From Clytia hemisphaerica (Eukaryota; Cnidaria; Hydrozoa; Leptothecata; Clytiidae), in contig CACVBU010001392.1 in NCBI GenBank assembly GCA_902728285.1, positions 345,060 through 409,059 of the forward strand: 64,000 bases of DNA. The letters run 5' to 3'. The notes under the pieces were generated by a model, which had not been told where the DNA came from, did no database searches, and saw only the letters and a program-made list of their open reading frames with translations. A program made the position numbers and the translations under genes. This document shows, piece after piece, positions 51,687 through 63,668 of the stretch. How positions within the stretch are numbered: the first letter of the stretch is position 1; each line of letters begins with the position of its first letter.

Positions 51687-53789
51687 AACTTAGGGGGGGG
51701 TTTTCACTTTTACGGTATGACGGTATTGGGCCTTTTTACCCCCGGTAAATCGGTATTACGAGAAAAAAACGACGGGATTACGGTATTTCATTTTCTACCG
51801 GTATCGGTAAATTGCCTGTTTTTTTGTCGGTATTTCGATATTTTTATCAATAAAAAACGGTATTTCGGTATAAAACTATTTACCTTTTAGTTTCTTCATG
51901 AGTTTCATGCAGAAAAATTTTCAAAAAAGATAAGTCTCTTCCGCTATTTTAACCAGTAAAATTTTCTTGCTCGCTTCGCTCGCACAATCTACGATGTCCT
52001 ATTGAGTTATTGTCATGGTCAGGTTATTCAAAATAAGCAAAACTTTACGATAACTAAACAATTTTGGTTATTTTTCTGCGGGCGCATTTTTTTAATGACA
52101 ACTTTTGTGATGCAAATACTGCACATGGCGTCCTCCAGCTTTTTGGTCCCCCCTAATAAGAGCTAAAATCTCCCATCTGGCCTTTTCCCCCCACCTGTCT
52201 TTAAAATTCGTGCTCCCCCCAATTGGGAAATCCCCCTAGCCGTATTGTATAAGGGTTGCGAAGTGATGATCCAGACTTGCCTCAATTCGCAAGCTACTAT
52301 AGCAAAAAAAAAGACTCTCAAAATCCCTAGAAAGACAGGCTCATAAGCCTGAATGCCCAAACACACCAGGAAGGTCTGTATTTATCCTATTACTCCCCCC
52401 ACTAGGTAGAGGACTGAATATACCCCCTATTCACCTTTCTCCCCCCATCAAGCTTGAAAATTTCACTTCCCCCGTGGCACCAAAATCTGATCCCCCCCCC
52501 ATCTTCCTGGGGGGGATGATCCCATGCTGCATCCAGTAGTTCTAAAAGCATCTTGTGCAGCATCGAACGATTAAAAAATAATTCACATCATGATGCACAT
52601 GATGCGTTTTCAGGCAATCTAGGCATTCTAAATTTTAAATTTTTTCTTGGGCGAAACTCTTGGAACGCCGCACCGGGTACGGCAGGTACGTCGCTCGCCG
52701 TACCATATTTTTGCCAACAAATGGTCAGTGTTAAATAAAATCAAAAATTGTATGACCAAACAAGGTATACTTGGCTAACAATAGCGTATTAAGGCTGTTT
52801 TTCAATAACAAAGGAGAGCGAAAATTCTCGAAAAATTTTCGCGCTCGCTTCGCTCACGTTCTTTTTTATATATTTTTTCTTTCCTCCGATAGGGGGGGTT
52901 AAACTTTAGAAAAAAAACGCGTCCTCTAGTTGCACCACAGCACCACCTCTATGAACCTGTGTTGAAGTCTACAGCTTCTCAGACCATGATTGGCCCAAAC
53001 CTCGATTTTGAATTAATTCTCAATATAAAAGACATCTTATGGGTCTGCGAAGAAGAAATTATTGGGGGAAAGGCTTATGTTTGCATTTGCCTCCCGTAAC
53101 AAGAAAGTAACTTTGGCACGGCAGACCTAAAATATTGCTTTATGAAAGCTCAAATAGCTGTAAAAGAGGCCTTAAATAGTGGACGATATCGAGAATAAGT
53201 TCACAAAATTAGCAAAAAACTTTATTGGCGAAAATGTTTGGTATAAGAATGGGACAAGCTGGAGTTTTTACAAGCTCTCGTTTGATTTGGTTGGTCGTTA
53301 ACCTGTAATAAAACAATTTTGTTACTTTTTCTAAAGAACGCGTCATCTCTATTACTTCAAATAACCAATTAGTGAAGTCTCTTGTAAAAACTCCAGTCCA
53401 TCCCATAAGAATAGGCCAATCTGTTTAAAAGAGACCATAAAAAGGTTAAATTTAGCCCAATAAGGTCACAATCGTTTAACCAAAGATGTAAAAGCAAAAA
53501 TGTTTTTTTTCGCGCGTGAATACGTGAATTGGCAAAAATTTGTGAGTGAATACCTGAATTGAGGGTTGACTGGGGGGCCTCATAAAGTACAAAACTTGTT
53601 TGTACAATTTCTCATTTGTTACTACACAATAGATTTGATAACTGAAAATTCATTATTTTCGAGAAAAAAAACATAAATATAATATCGGTATCGGTATTAG
53701 GCTTCCTTCACCGACGGTATTACGGTATTTGACCCAAAATCTTGTCGGTATGACGGTATTTAAGACCCCTGAAAACCCCCCCCAACTTA
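51687..53789. mobile_element. 2.09-kb non-autonomous element with poly-G ends, 6-bp TSD
   Basis: The element 51693-53783 starts GGGGGGGGTTTTCA and ends with its inverse, flanked by AACTTA on both sides (51687-51692 and 53784-53789). Both subterminal regions contain CGGTATGACGGTATT and related CGGTATTACGG motifs. The interior holds C-run-rich DNA (52150-52520) and GCTCGCTTCGCTC palindromes (51969-51983 and about 52842-52856). No transposase frame. Confidence 0.8.
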
Positions 53790-54480
53790 GGATCCCGTGT
53801 AGGGATCCTTGTAGGGGCACCGGTAGGGTTGGGAGCTTTCTTAATTGAGGTCTGTAAATTACACGCTATAAGTACTTGTGAATGACAATATTCTGTCGTG
53901 TCTCAACGTGCGTTTGCGTAGGGTAAAATGGAGAAATGCGAAAATCGAATTTGGCAAAAAAAATTTGAAAAATGACCATACAAGATTTGACTATATCTTT
54001 TTATTCCATGAAGAGATTACTTTCAAATAAAAAATGTATTAACAATGGATGGGTAAGCTTTCTAGAAATCCAAACATAAATTGCATAGCTTTTACCAAAA
54101 AATAGCACTTTAGGATCAAAAACAGTCAAAAACCAGCTTTTTCCAATTTTCTTCGAGTTACAGGAATTAATTCCTTGTTTGTTTTGATCTGAAATTTTCA
54201 GTAGGGGTGGCCATCATGGTTCCCTTGCTCATATCAGGGGGGCCCGAGACGGGGGTAAGAGAATGAAAGTTTCTAAGTAAAATCTTAATTATCACCCAAA
54301 AAAGTGCCTTTTTTATGTCCATATCTTTTAAATAGATTGTCCCAGCCTTATCCCTCTTTCAGTAAAGCTTCCTATACATTCTGTCCTTCAGAAAAACCAA
54401 AAATATTGGCCTTAATTGCTTGCTTTCAGTTCCTGTAGCCAGTAGTGTGACCCCCTGTATTTCTATTTTTGACCCCCTGT
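53790..54480. other. Spacer without a visible gene
   Basis: AT-rich; a short duplicated GACCCCCTGTATTTC occurs near 54449-54486. No exon supported. Confidence 0.35.
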
Positions 54481-54680
54481 ATTTCGCGCGGGTTTTTCAA
54501 TAGAGATGTCACATGACTCAAATACCGCAGTCTTATTGGACTAGAGAAAGCGAAAGTGAAATCGCGTGATCTGATTGGATGAAAAAAGACCCCGGGAGCT
54601 GGAAACGAATGGAATTCTCTAGAATTCTCATTCCAAAACAAAATGGCGGCGAGAAAAGCACGTCTTTTGCTTTGGACGAA
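54481..54680 (+). promoter_or_regulatory. Possible promoter and first exon
   Basis: Two ATTGG (inverted CCAAT) boxes (about 54534 and 54573), a CpG-richer stretch, and AAAATGGCGGC at 54640-54650, which combines a YY1-like motif with a start-codon context (MAARKARLLLW if translated). No downstream exons could be joined convincingly. Confidence 0.25.
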
Positions 54681-55132
54681 AGGTTGTAAATTCTGGTTGA
54701 TTTTAAGGTTTTATCTTATCTTATCTCATTTACTTTAATTAGTAGAGGCTTCTTCAATGTTTGGGGAAGGTAAGTCTGTAAAAGTTATTTGTTTTTCAGT
54801 GGAAAAAAGTGTTTAAAAAAGCATTTTTTGTGCTCAAGGTTTATTTTTCTTTGCAAATTTTTGTCTTCAATCTTAAATAAATGAACGAGTATTTGACTGA
54901 TGCTTATGATTTTTTCATAGAACATAGTAAAACTATTCAGGAACTTAGACCTTTTTACAGAATTTCAAAAGATCTGTTAGTTCTGGAGATATATTGAAAA
55001 GTTTAGACATGGGTAGTTTGCGTTCGTATTTCGCGTTCCCAAACCAAACGCACGTACCTTATGTTTGCCTTCAATGCCAAAACTAATCAAGGCTCCTCGA
55101 ACAACATTTTTCCTTCCAAAAATTAAATTTTC

Positions 55133-55215
55133 AATCGTTGGCGTAAGCGGTTAGGCGTTGGGTTTGTAAACCAAGGTTGCTTGCATTTGGTGGTTCGAGC
55201 CGGGTTCGGAGACCT
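55133..55215 (+). repeat. tRNA-like sequence, SINE head or pseudo-tRNA
   Basis: A-box TGGCGTAAGCGG (55139-55150) and B-box GGTTCGAGCC (55192-55201) are spaced as in a tRNA, with a TTTGTAA anticodon-loop-like segment between them. The anticodon stem has a mismatch and no clean acceptor stem is seen, so a working tRNA is unlikely. Confidence 0.45.
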
Positions 55216-55380
55216 GTTTCACCGGTACGGGCAAATTTCAGAAAAATACTTAGACAACAGCTAGAAACACTTGAGAAACACTTGAGAAAGACAGAAAATC
55301 AGGATAGTAGATAGGAAAGTAGAAAATAGGGGGAAATAAGAGACGATGCATCCTAGAGTATGATATCGATCGTTTGCCAA

Positions 55381-55831
55381 CCAGACGATCTCAATCGAAC
55401 GGAATTGACTATCGAACCAGTCGAACCAAATCGAACGCAATCGACCGATTGAAATTTGATTGTTGAACTCAATCGAATCTCAATCGAACGTCAAAATTCG
55501 ATTGGTTCGATTGTTGTTCGACTGGTTCGATTGTTGTTGTTGTCGGGAAACGTCGCCCGGTTCGAAAGCGTATTGTTGATCGGGCCATACTGCTTTCTAA
55601 CCGTCAAAACAAAGATGGCAGCAAAAAATAGACAATCAGCTCCAGACGATCTCAATCGAACGCAATCGAACATCAATCGAACGCAATCAAATATCAATCG
55701 AATCTGAAAATTGCGGTAATATTCGATTGGGATTCGATTGCGTTCGACAATCGAATTTCAATCAGTCGATTGCATTCTCGATTTGGTTCGACTGGTTCCA
55801 TCGTCAATTCCGTTCGATTGAGATTGTCTGG
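55381..55831. mobile_element. 451-bp fold-back element rich in TCGATT motifs
   Basis: The ends CCAGACGATCTCAATCGAAC and the inverse of CCAGACAATCTCAATCGAAC pair, and the pairing continues through GAACCAGTCGAACCA. The interior repeats AATCGAACGCAATCGAAC-type motifs. Confidence 0.75.
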
Positions 55832-55983
55832 CCGTGGTGAAATTCCCTTAGAAAGTATGCGAAACATATGCAAAAAGGAAGTATTAATATAAAACTTACA
55901 TGCATAATTGGCATTATATTAAAGTAATCTTGTTGAAGAAAGATTAAAAATTTGCTTCTCTTGAAATCTAAAAATTTAAAACG

Positions 55984-56165
55984 GCAATTCGGCCACCATT
56001 TCACCGAACCTCCAAAGTCATTTGATTTGAGTTAAGGAAAGGTGTATTTAAAGATACACGATTTCACTTTCAATTTTACAGTAAGTGAAAATACAGACCA
56101 GATATGCAACAGTCCCATGTTTCGACCAATCGTCCCAAGTTAGAGCAGTCGACGGTACCCAAATC
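55984..56165 (+). repeat. Dispersed repeat shared with 1160-1690
   Basis: CATTTCACCGAACCTCCA...AGTCATTTG and CAGTAAGTGAAAATACAG...CCAGATAT...CAGT are shared with the start of the window, in the same orientation. Confidence 0.6.
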
Positions 56166-57640
56166 AAAACAACATTTTACACGCAAAGAATTTTTTAGTA
56201 GACCTTTTTACCGAGAACTGAAAATAATAAAAAGAACCCAGTTTCCTTTTGAATCTAATGTGACCGCCATACTGGCCGTCACGGCGTGCAGCCTCTTAGC
56301 GCCTAGAGCGTGTGTTTTTGATAAATAAGGAAGGGGAAACCAGGCTAAGTGCGCAAATTATTTTTATCACGTGACTTGAAGTGTAATAAATAAAGTTGTA
56401 AAATTTTAATGATGGATGTTGTAAAATTTTAATGATGGATATGAGAAAGTGAAGAGAAAGTTTGCATGCACTTCATATGTTGTGTAAAATTGTATTTACT
56501 GAATTTAAATTTACTGAACTTCTAGTTTGATGGATGAACTTGTTTGATAAGAATGATACCAAGAATTTCATTCAAGGTTTGTTTTGAATAAATATAAAAA
56601 ATAAAAAATAGAAAATTTGTATCTTGTTTGTCTCAAGGATAAGAATCGTAAATTCCCTGCTAGCACTTCTGTTTTTTATTCAAAATTACCTAAATGTAAA
56701 CAAACTGATAACCCTTCCATGGACGAAAATTTCATAAATTGCCAAAATAAAAAAAAATTCTGACCGACCAACCCACCTCCACAATCTAGGGTCAGGTGAT
56801 AGCAAACCAACAATTATTTAAGCCTCCTTTTCGAACATTTTCCACCCAGGACATTTTTATTCCAACCCCCCGCATATTAAATTTTGAGATTTTTTCCAAC
56901 CCCCCTGCTAATTCCAAACCCGCCGGCTATTAGGTACCCGAGAGTAGATCTATATCGATTCTGTTTTTAAATTGAAGCAAATTATAGGTCCTGCTTTTAT
57001 ATATCATCACAACTCATTGTTGGTGCATTTTTATGTAAACAAAACTTGAGTTCACATTTTTGTCTGGTTGTATGTTTGATGGCTTTTTGAAAGGAACTTA
57101 TGTTCAAGAGTAGCTTTTTTAAAAGCTATTTCAAATTTTTGCTTTCAGATCACTCAATGTAACCCTCAATGTAAATATAATTCGGATAAAATCAAAGAAT
57201 GAATGACTAATTTTTCATAGGAATGTTGGATGATCAAATGTACTCTACAACATTGGGGAAAGCATTGAGCAGTTGAGCACAGTTATCTGTGAGTATAACC
57301 TTTTTAAACTGAAATTCTATTACTACACATTTTAATGGAACTGCTGTAAACAACGTCACTTCTCAGAGCTAAATGAATTAAAAAATTTTTCTAGCTATTT
57401 TCATTGAAAAGTATGAATTCTGGCCCAAATACTTTTAAAAGGCTTTTTCGTGAAGGTGAATGCCTCTTTATTATATTAAGAATTCTTAACAAATTGCAAG
57501 AGTTTATGCTTGTATTCTCACATTCAAATTTTTTTTCAATTTGAAAATCTTTGAAGCTGTGAAATCAAAATTTAAAATGTCCCTAGTAGTAAAATCAATC
57601 ATTGCCTTAATTTTAAGACTGACATTTTTAAACATTTTTT
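56166..57640. other. AT-rich spacer
   Basis: Contains a 22-bp tandem duplication (TTGTAAAATTTTAATGATGG type) at about 56393-56443. No gene supported. Confidence 0.4.
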
Positions 57641-57642
57641 AG

Positions 57643-57988
57643 AACTGCTGATAGTGAAAGAACATTGATTGAGAGTGAAAGAACATTGATTGAGAGTGAA
57701 AGAACATTGACAGCATTAAACTTGTCAACACATGATGAAGGAAAAATGAGTGGGTTTTTACAGAAATGGCGATGAACGTGTCAAGGAAATTTATTCAGAC
57801 AGATAGAGGGAATCAGAATCTAGTGATGAAGAAAAATCTGCACTAAATGTAGCATCCTTGATGGTGGACAAATAAGTGACTGATAATGAATATGACAAGG
57901 ATATTGGTACATACACAGATACTGAAACAGAATCGGAAAGTTCAAGTGATGAAGAAGAATCTGATACGGATCAAATTGAATATATTGG
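57643..57988 (+). pseudogene. Degraded acidic-repeat gene fragment
   Basis: After an acceptor-like CATTTTTTAG, a frame encodes 7-residue repeats (SERTLIE, a 21-bp tandem unit, about 2.6 copies), then stops. A second stretch (YTDTETESESSSDEEESD) from about 57876 ends near a GT at 57989. Several stops interrupt the combined reading. I do not recognise it. Confidence 0.3.
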
Positions 57989-59165
57989 GTATGTTTTGCT
58001 TACTTTTTACTTGATCATGATATTCAATCTGTTTTTCCACTGGTTCTCAACTTCAATTGAGCTAGAATCTGAGAATGTATGTCTGTTAGTCAGTCAGTAT
58101 GTCACCTCAATAAAACATTTGGACAGACTGGAGACTTCAAAAATGGTCAGATTTGGCTTAAATTTTGCTCACTTGTTCCTTGTGTGAATATCTGGGGGTG
58201 TTTTTGAAAATTTACAATTTTGTAAGCAACAACACAATGGCCTTACTTTTTTCTTTCTTTGTTTGGATATGTGACAAAATTATGTAAATTCGTTCAACCT
58301 TATCTGGCAGATGTTTTTTTTATCGTTGTTGTAGAAATCTTTGAAAATCCGGAACTTTTTAACTGCAATTATGTATGAGACCATTTGATTTGATTTGTTC
58401 TGAACTAACCATAAACCTCTGTCAGCAGAGGTGCTAAAAACTTGGAGCATGTGGTGGCAGGTCTAATGGTGTTATCTTTTTTCTGGACCTGGTTAGCTCG
58501 GTTGAAGTGTGCCAATGATTATAAGATGGTTATCTTTCAATTAGCAAAATGATTTCCTTTCTGATTTGATTTGATACACATGTTATGGATATAGCATGTG
58601 GCTCCCTAGATTTTGTAGAGAACTTAACTTAAATTATTATGTTTTAATAGCTAAAAAAAGACATGGGTACGAACTTTTTGCTTATAGCTATATAGGTAAA
58701 TACTTTTGAAACATGAGCAGCCATGCGTCCTACATACAGGTGACAGGGAGAGATTCATCCTCAAAATTTGGCTTTGCTTCAAAGTTTTACTAGCCAAAGG
58801 AATATTCTTGCTAAACATAAGATGATTATGTTTATATATTTCCTACTGTCTGGATTTCTGTCTCATTTGAATGGTTTAACTCTTTAAATAATACACAAAG
58901 AAATAAGAAAATAACATAAGAAATTGATTAAAGTTTATGAAATGTTGACTTCATTTGTTGTTTCTATTTATTATCAACACTTGCCTTTGATTCATGGACA
59001 TATACCTAAACTTCCACTTACATTTTCATTTGTCAGATATTTTTATGATCAGGCAGACAAAGTCAAGAAAATTGAGATACAAAAACTAATATTTTGTAGT
59101 ATGAGTGCATAGTGCTTTGTGACTTGGTTTATTGTACACTCAATGATCGATATATTTCATATCTA
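57989..59165. other. AT-rich spacer
   Basis: No exon or repeat that I can support. Confidence 0.35.
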
Positions 59166-60335
59166 AAAAATTTGGGTTGGGAGACAAGATACATGGTGAC
59201 GACGCGCCCCTCGAACTAGCTTATTTTTTCTATTTATTTTTTCATATTTTCATAGATTCCAGAGTTGTTTGCGACTTGCCTGTATCTTGTGATTTTTTCA
59301 AAAACAAAATGTCTCTCGGATTGATATGGAGCGACGCGCTCCTTCTTCCAAGGCGTTTGCGAACTACAATACTTTCCCTTTGAGATGATTCATGCTAAAT
59401 GGCATTAATAAGCAAAACGATCATAAGAAAAACCATGACAAAGCATCACAGTGTGTTCATAACCAATACAGTTAGTCAGCGTTTAATGAAATATTATTTT
59501 GTTAGATCTGGTCAGCTTAGTGGTCAGTCTTGGTTTACTTGTGATTTGAAAAATCTAATTTCATATCCTAAAAAATTTGGGCTGGGAGACAAGATACATG
59601 GTGACGACGCGCTCCTCGAACTAGCTTATTTTTTCCTTATATTTTTTCAAATTTTCTTAACAATTATATTATTTTTAAATTTAGTCAGGAATATTTTTCC
59701 CATTTTTATTAGAAATTAGGGATTCCAGAGTTGTTTGCGACTTGCCTGTATCTTGTGAGTTTTTCAAAAACAAAATTGTCTCTCGGGATTGATATGGAGC
59801 GACGCGCTCCTTCTTCCAAGGCGTTTGCGAACTACAATACTTTCCCTTTGAGATGATTCATGCTAAATGGCATTAATAAGCAAAACGATCATAAGAAAAA
59901 CCATGACAAAGCATCACAGTGTGTTCATAACCAATACAGTTAGCCAGCGTTCAATGAAATATTATTTTGTTAGATCTGGTCAGCTTAGTAGAGTCAGTCT
60001 TGGTTTACTTGTGATTTGAAAAATCTAATTTCATATCCTAAAAAAATTGGGCTGGGAGACAAGATACATGGTGACGACGCGCCCCTCGAACTAGCTTATT
60101 TTTTCCTTATATTTTTTCAAATTTTCTTAACAATTTATATATTTTTAAATTTAGTCAGGAATATTTTTCCATTTTTATTAGAAATTAGGGATTCCAGAGT
60201 TGTTTGCGACTTGCCTGTATCTTGTGAGTTTTTCAAAAACAAAATTGTCTCTCGGGATTGATATGGAGCGACGCGCTCCTTCTTCCAAGGCGTTTGCGAA
60301 CTACAATACTTTCCCTTTGAGGTGATTTATGCTGA
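59166..60335 (+). repeat. Tandem repeat of 405-470 bp, about 2.5-3 copies
   Basis: GAGACAAGATACATGGTGAC recurs at 59181, 59586 and 60056. Copies share AGCGACGCGCTCCTTCTTCC and long identical stretches. The first copy lacks about 65 bp that the others carry. Confidence 0.9.
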
Positions 60336-61688
60336 GGCATAAATAAGCAAAAAAGATTGTAACCAAATCAATACCAAGCTACAGTTTATTTATATACCAA
60401 AGACATGAAGTTAGATAACTTATGATGAGAAATAATTTGAGAATGTTTGTCTTTGTTTTTCTCTTCATCTGTCTGTCTGTCTGTCTGTCTGTAACTTCAA
60501 AGATGTTCGGTTTTTTTGGGTGAAACCTGGGGTAGTTTTTTTAGTTTTTTTTAACCAATAGGTTTACAGTTTCTCAGGCTTTGTCATTTCAAAATTCCAG
60601 AATCATTCCAAAATTGCACTCCTAAAAAGTATTTTAGGCATGTGATGAGGAGTGCTATGAATAACTTTAGTAGTAAAATCCAAATTTATGGCCTGTGTTT
60701 GATCGCACTCCTCAAGAATTTTAGGTGTGTGTGAATCGTTAATTCAAACAACTGCGACCCAAGTTTTTCTTTATACATACCATAGATACAACAGAACATA
60801 AATTTATCTTTAAAAAGCTCTAAACACTAAAATAAAATCCTCCAAAAGCCAAAGCAAGCTTGGAAACACAAAAATCCTTCCTCTCGCTAAGGCCGTCATC
60901 TTGGTTTGAAAATGTTTAAATCAAAATGTCTCATGGATTTCAGCGAATGGCAACATTTAGTGGGAAAGAGGATTTGCTGACTATTAAGCAGCCTCTATAA
61001 GAAACTTTTTCGTTAAACGATGAGCAGAAGCCTAGAGACTTCCAAAGACTTAAAGGGGAGTCTTTTATTTTCAATTTCCTAAAGGGGGTACCACTTAACA
61101 GGGGGAATTCCCATAAATATCTGTTCTCATGATAATACTTGAAAATAGTATTTCCCAACCAGTACTATTGAATTATTTCCCCTTGATAATGATATTGTCA
61201 AACCTTTTTAACAATAAGCTTGTCATTCAAGGCTTCAGGGGACTGAACAAAAAAATTTAAGGAAGTTTTTATGGGTGTTTTTGAGGGGATGTAAATCTGA
61301 ACCTTCAGACAGACAGGAAATCTAGTACTATTATTCTGGAATATTATGATGAATAGATGATTCAAGTTCTTGTTGTTTTTGTTTTGATTTTTTTGTTTAC
61401 TCATGAGGTCCTGGAAATGTTCTCAATCTACACGTTCTATTATTAGTTTTAACAAATTACCAAGATAACTGCTTTTGCAGCATTCTTTGTAATGCCAAAT
61501 TTAAGATGGACTGAAATTAATAATTGAGTTTTAAAAAGAAATCATTTGCTAAAAGAAAACTATTCAAATAATTGATAACCAAATATGAGGCACTATTCCT
61601 ATCACTGTTATCCAACTTGTCAGATTGTCATACTTTGAAATTGAATTTCCTCTATTTAGCTTATTTAATTTCTTACTTAGACAACATT
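60336..61688. other. Spacer with a TCTG microsatellite
   Basis: (TCTG)n at about 60467-60493. Otherwise AT-rich without a supported gene. Confidence 0.45.
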
Positions 61689-61690
61689 TC

Positions 61691-61761
61691 AGAGGAGCCG
61701 TGCTTTCAATATGTGAGAGGACCTGGAATATTAGTTGAAAATTCTTCTTGCACTTATGGTA
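61691..61761 (+). other. Possible isolated exon
   Basis: Between an acceptor-like CATTTCAG and a donor (TATG|GTAAATG) one frame reads EPCFQYVRGPGILVENSSC. No partner exons were identified. Function unknown. Confidence 0.25.
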
Positions 61762-63400
61762 AATGAGAAAGTGAAAAATATGACTTATTTTAACTGCTTC
61801 TGCTTACTAGTTTGTTTTAATTTGATTGTCTTGCCTACTTTTAATGTGATTTGTTACATCTAGTAAATTTGTGTTCCTTTGAATGAACTACTATAGCATT
61901 TTTATCTACGTTTTGTTGATACAATTTTTTCAAATTGAAGAAAAAGTTTGAATCAAATATTTGTAATCTGATTAATTTTTTTTTCACTCTAGTGATCAAG
62001 TGATTTATTTTGATGGATAATCAGCATTCAAAAGATGTCCAAATTGAAGAAATGGTAAAATTATTGTTTCTTGGTTTAATGGAATATTACATTCTGCTGG
62101 GGGTCTCAAAGGGGGTGGCAAAGGGGGTGGCAAATGTTCATTCAGGGAGATTCTGAAAAGGAGAAAGAAGGAGAGCATGGGAAAAAAGTTCTGACAAAGC
62201 TCATACCATTTGCAGCAAATTTATTACTTAGCAGTTGAAAAATCGTGCATTATTGGTTAACTTACAAAGGGCTGAATCACTTTCTAAAAAGTATGCATAT
62301 TTTGGCAAAATTTAAGAATAATGGGCTAAACGTCTCAGAGGGAGGGGCAAAAGATGTTTCCATTTTCTGGTTTGGAAGGTAATTTTTTGGTTTACAGACA
62401 TTGGAAAGGAACCTTTAGACCGGATGATGGAAAAAAAATTAAAATTAAATTCTTTTTTTTTTCAAACTTGAATTAATGGTTGAGAAAATAAAAGAAATGT
62501 GTTTTGAGATACCAGAAAACAACGAAAGTTTTGTAGTAGTTAACTTGTGTTAAGGGTGCCATTAAGGAAAGCATACAGTATTGGAGAGCTTTTGTTATTC
62601 CTTTCTATCGCATCATACCATATCATCCGATACGATCAGTTCCATTGATATCCTGTGTGGCCTTCTTGGTAGAAAATTAAAACTATCCATCATGACGCCT
62701 GCTTTTAACCATGCAGATCATGGCTTATGATTGGAGCAATTCCCTTTCCATTTTAGCTGTAAACTGGATGCTGGACATTTATGCTGCCATACGTTGAAGT
62801 TCTTGAACGAAATTTGAAATGATAACAACGTGATAATACTTCAAAAGACTGCCATCGGAGAAAGAGTATCGTGCTATTTCGATTGATTGACGGAGAACAA
62901 ATTATGGTAAACGATCGAAAGAGACAATCCAACTTGTAATGGTTATATATTACATGATTTTTTTTAGAAGCATACAAAAATCCGAAAACAGGCTCAGAGA
63001 TGCTTAGGTCGAAAGCTTGATAAGGCTGAAAAATGCTTGAGGGGATGCTTAAATCTAAAGCATAAATTTAGGAAATGCTGAAAATCCGTGAAATTCCAGC
63101 CAAAAAAGCCAAAATCAGGAAAAAAATATTTTTTGTAGGCTCAAGCAATGCTTGCCATATGCTAATTTTTCCCTATATCTGAGCCTAGATATGCTTATAA
63201 GTGCAATGCTTATAAAAAAACATTTATTCTGCTTTCACTGAAACTTTAACTTGGTTATTAAAGACTGATTGACAATTGACAATTCAACGCAGACTATTTC
63301 ATGAAGGAAGTAATGCATCATAAACTCTCGACGCCTAGATATTTTTCAATTTATTGTACTCTTATTAGATCAATATAATTCTATGATTATTTTGTAAAAA
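61762..63400. other. AT-rich spacer
   Basis: Short AAAGGGGGTGGC duplication at about 62108-62132. Nothing else supported. Confidence 0.35.
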
Positions 63401-63668
63401 TGGGCTCACCCAGAAAAAAAATTGTACATGCGGGGGTGGAGGATATTTTGTCCGGGGGTCGCAAAAAATCATCAAAATTTGCCTTGTCCGGGGGGTAAAT
63501 TTGCTCTGTCCGGGGGTAATTTGGGGTGTCCGGGGGGTCAGCAGATGCTTGTCTTCGGGGTAAAACCTATTGTCCGGGGGGCCAAAAGTCACCCTGTTCG
63601 GGCGATAAATCACTAAAAATTGTTATATCCTCCACCCCCCATGTACAATTTTTTTCTGGAAGAGCCCA
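63401..63668. mobile_element. 268-bp MITE with GGGGTGGAGGATAT ends
   Basis: The inverted ends read TGGGCTC, two mismatches, CCAGAAAAAAATTGTACATG and then GGGGTGGAGGATAT. Between them are several TGTCCGGGGG repeats at roughly 30-bp spacing. Confidence 0.8.

Noticed and set aside
55139-55201. Functional tRNA gene
   Set aside because: Good A and B boxes, but the anticodon stem is mismatched and no acceptor stem can be closed.
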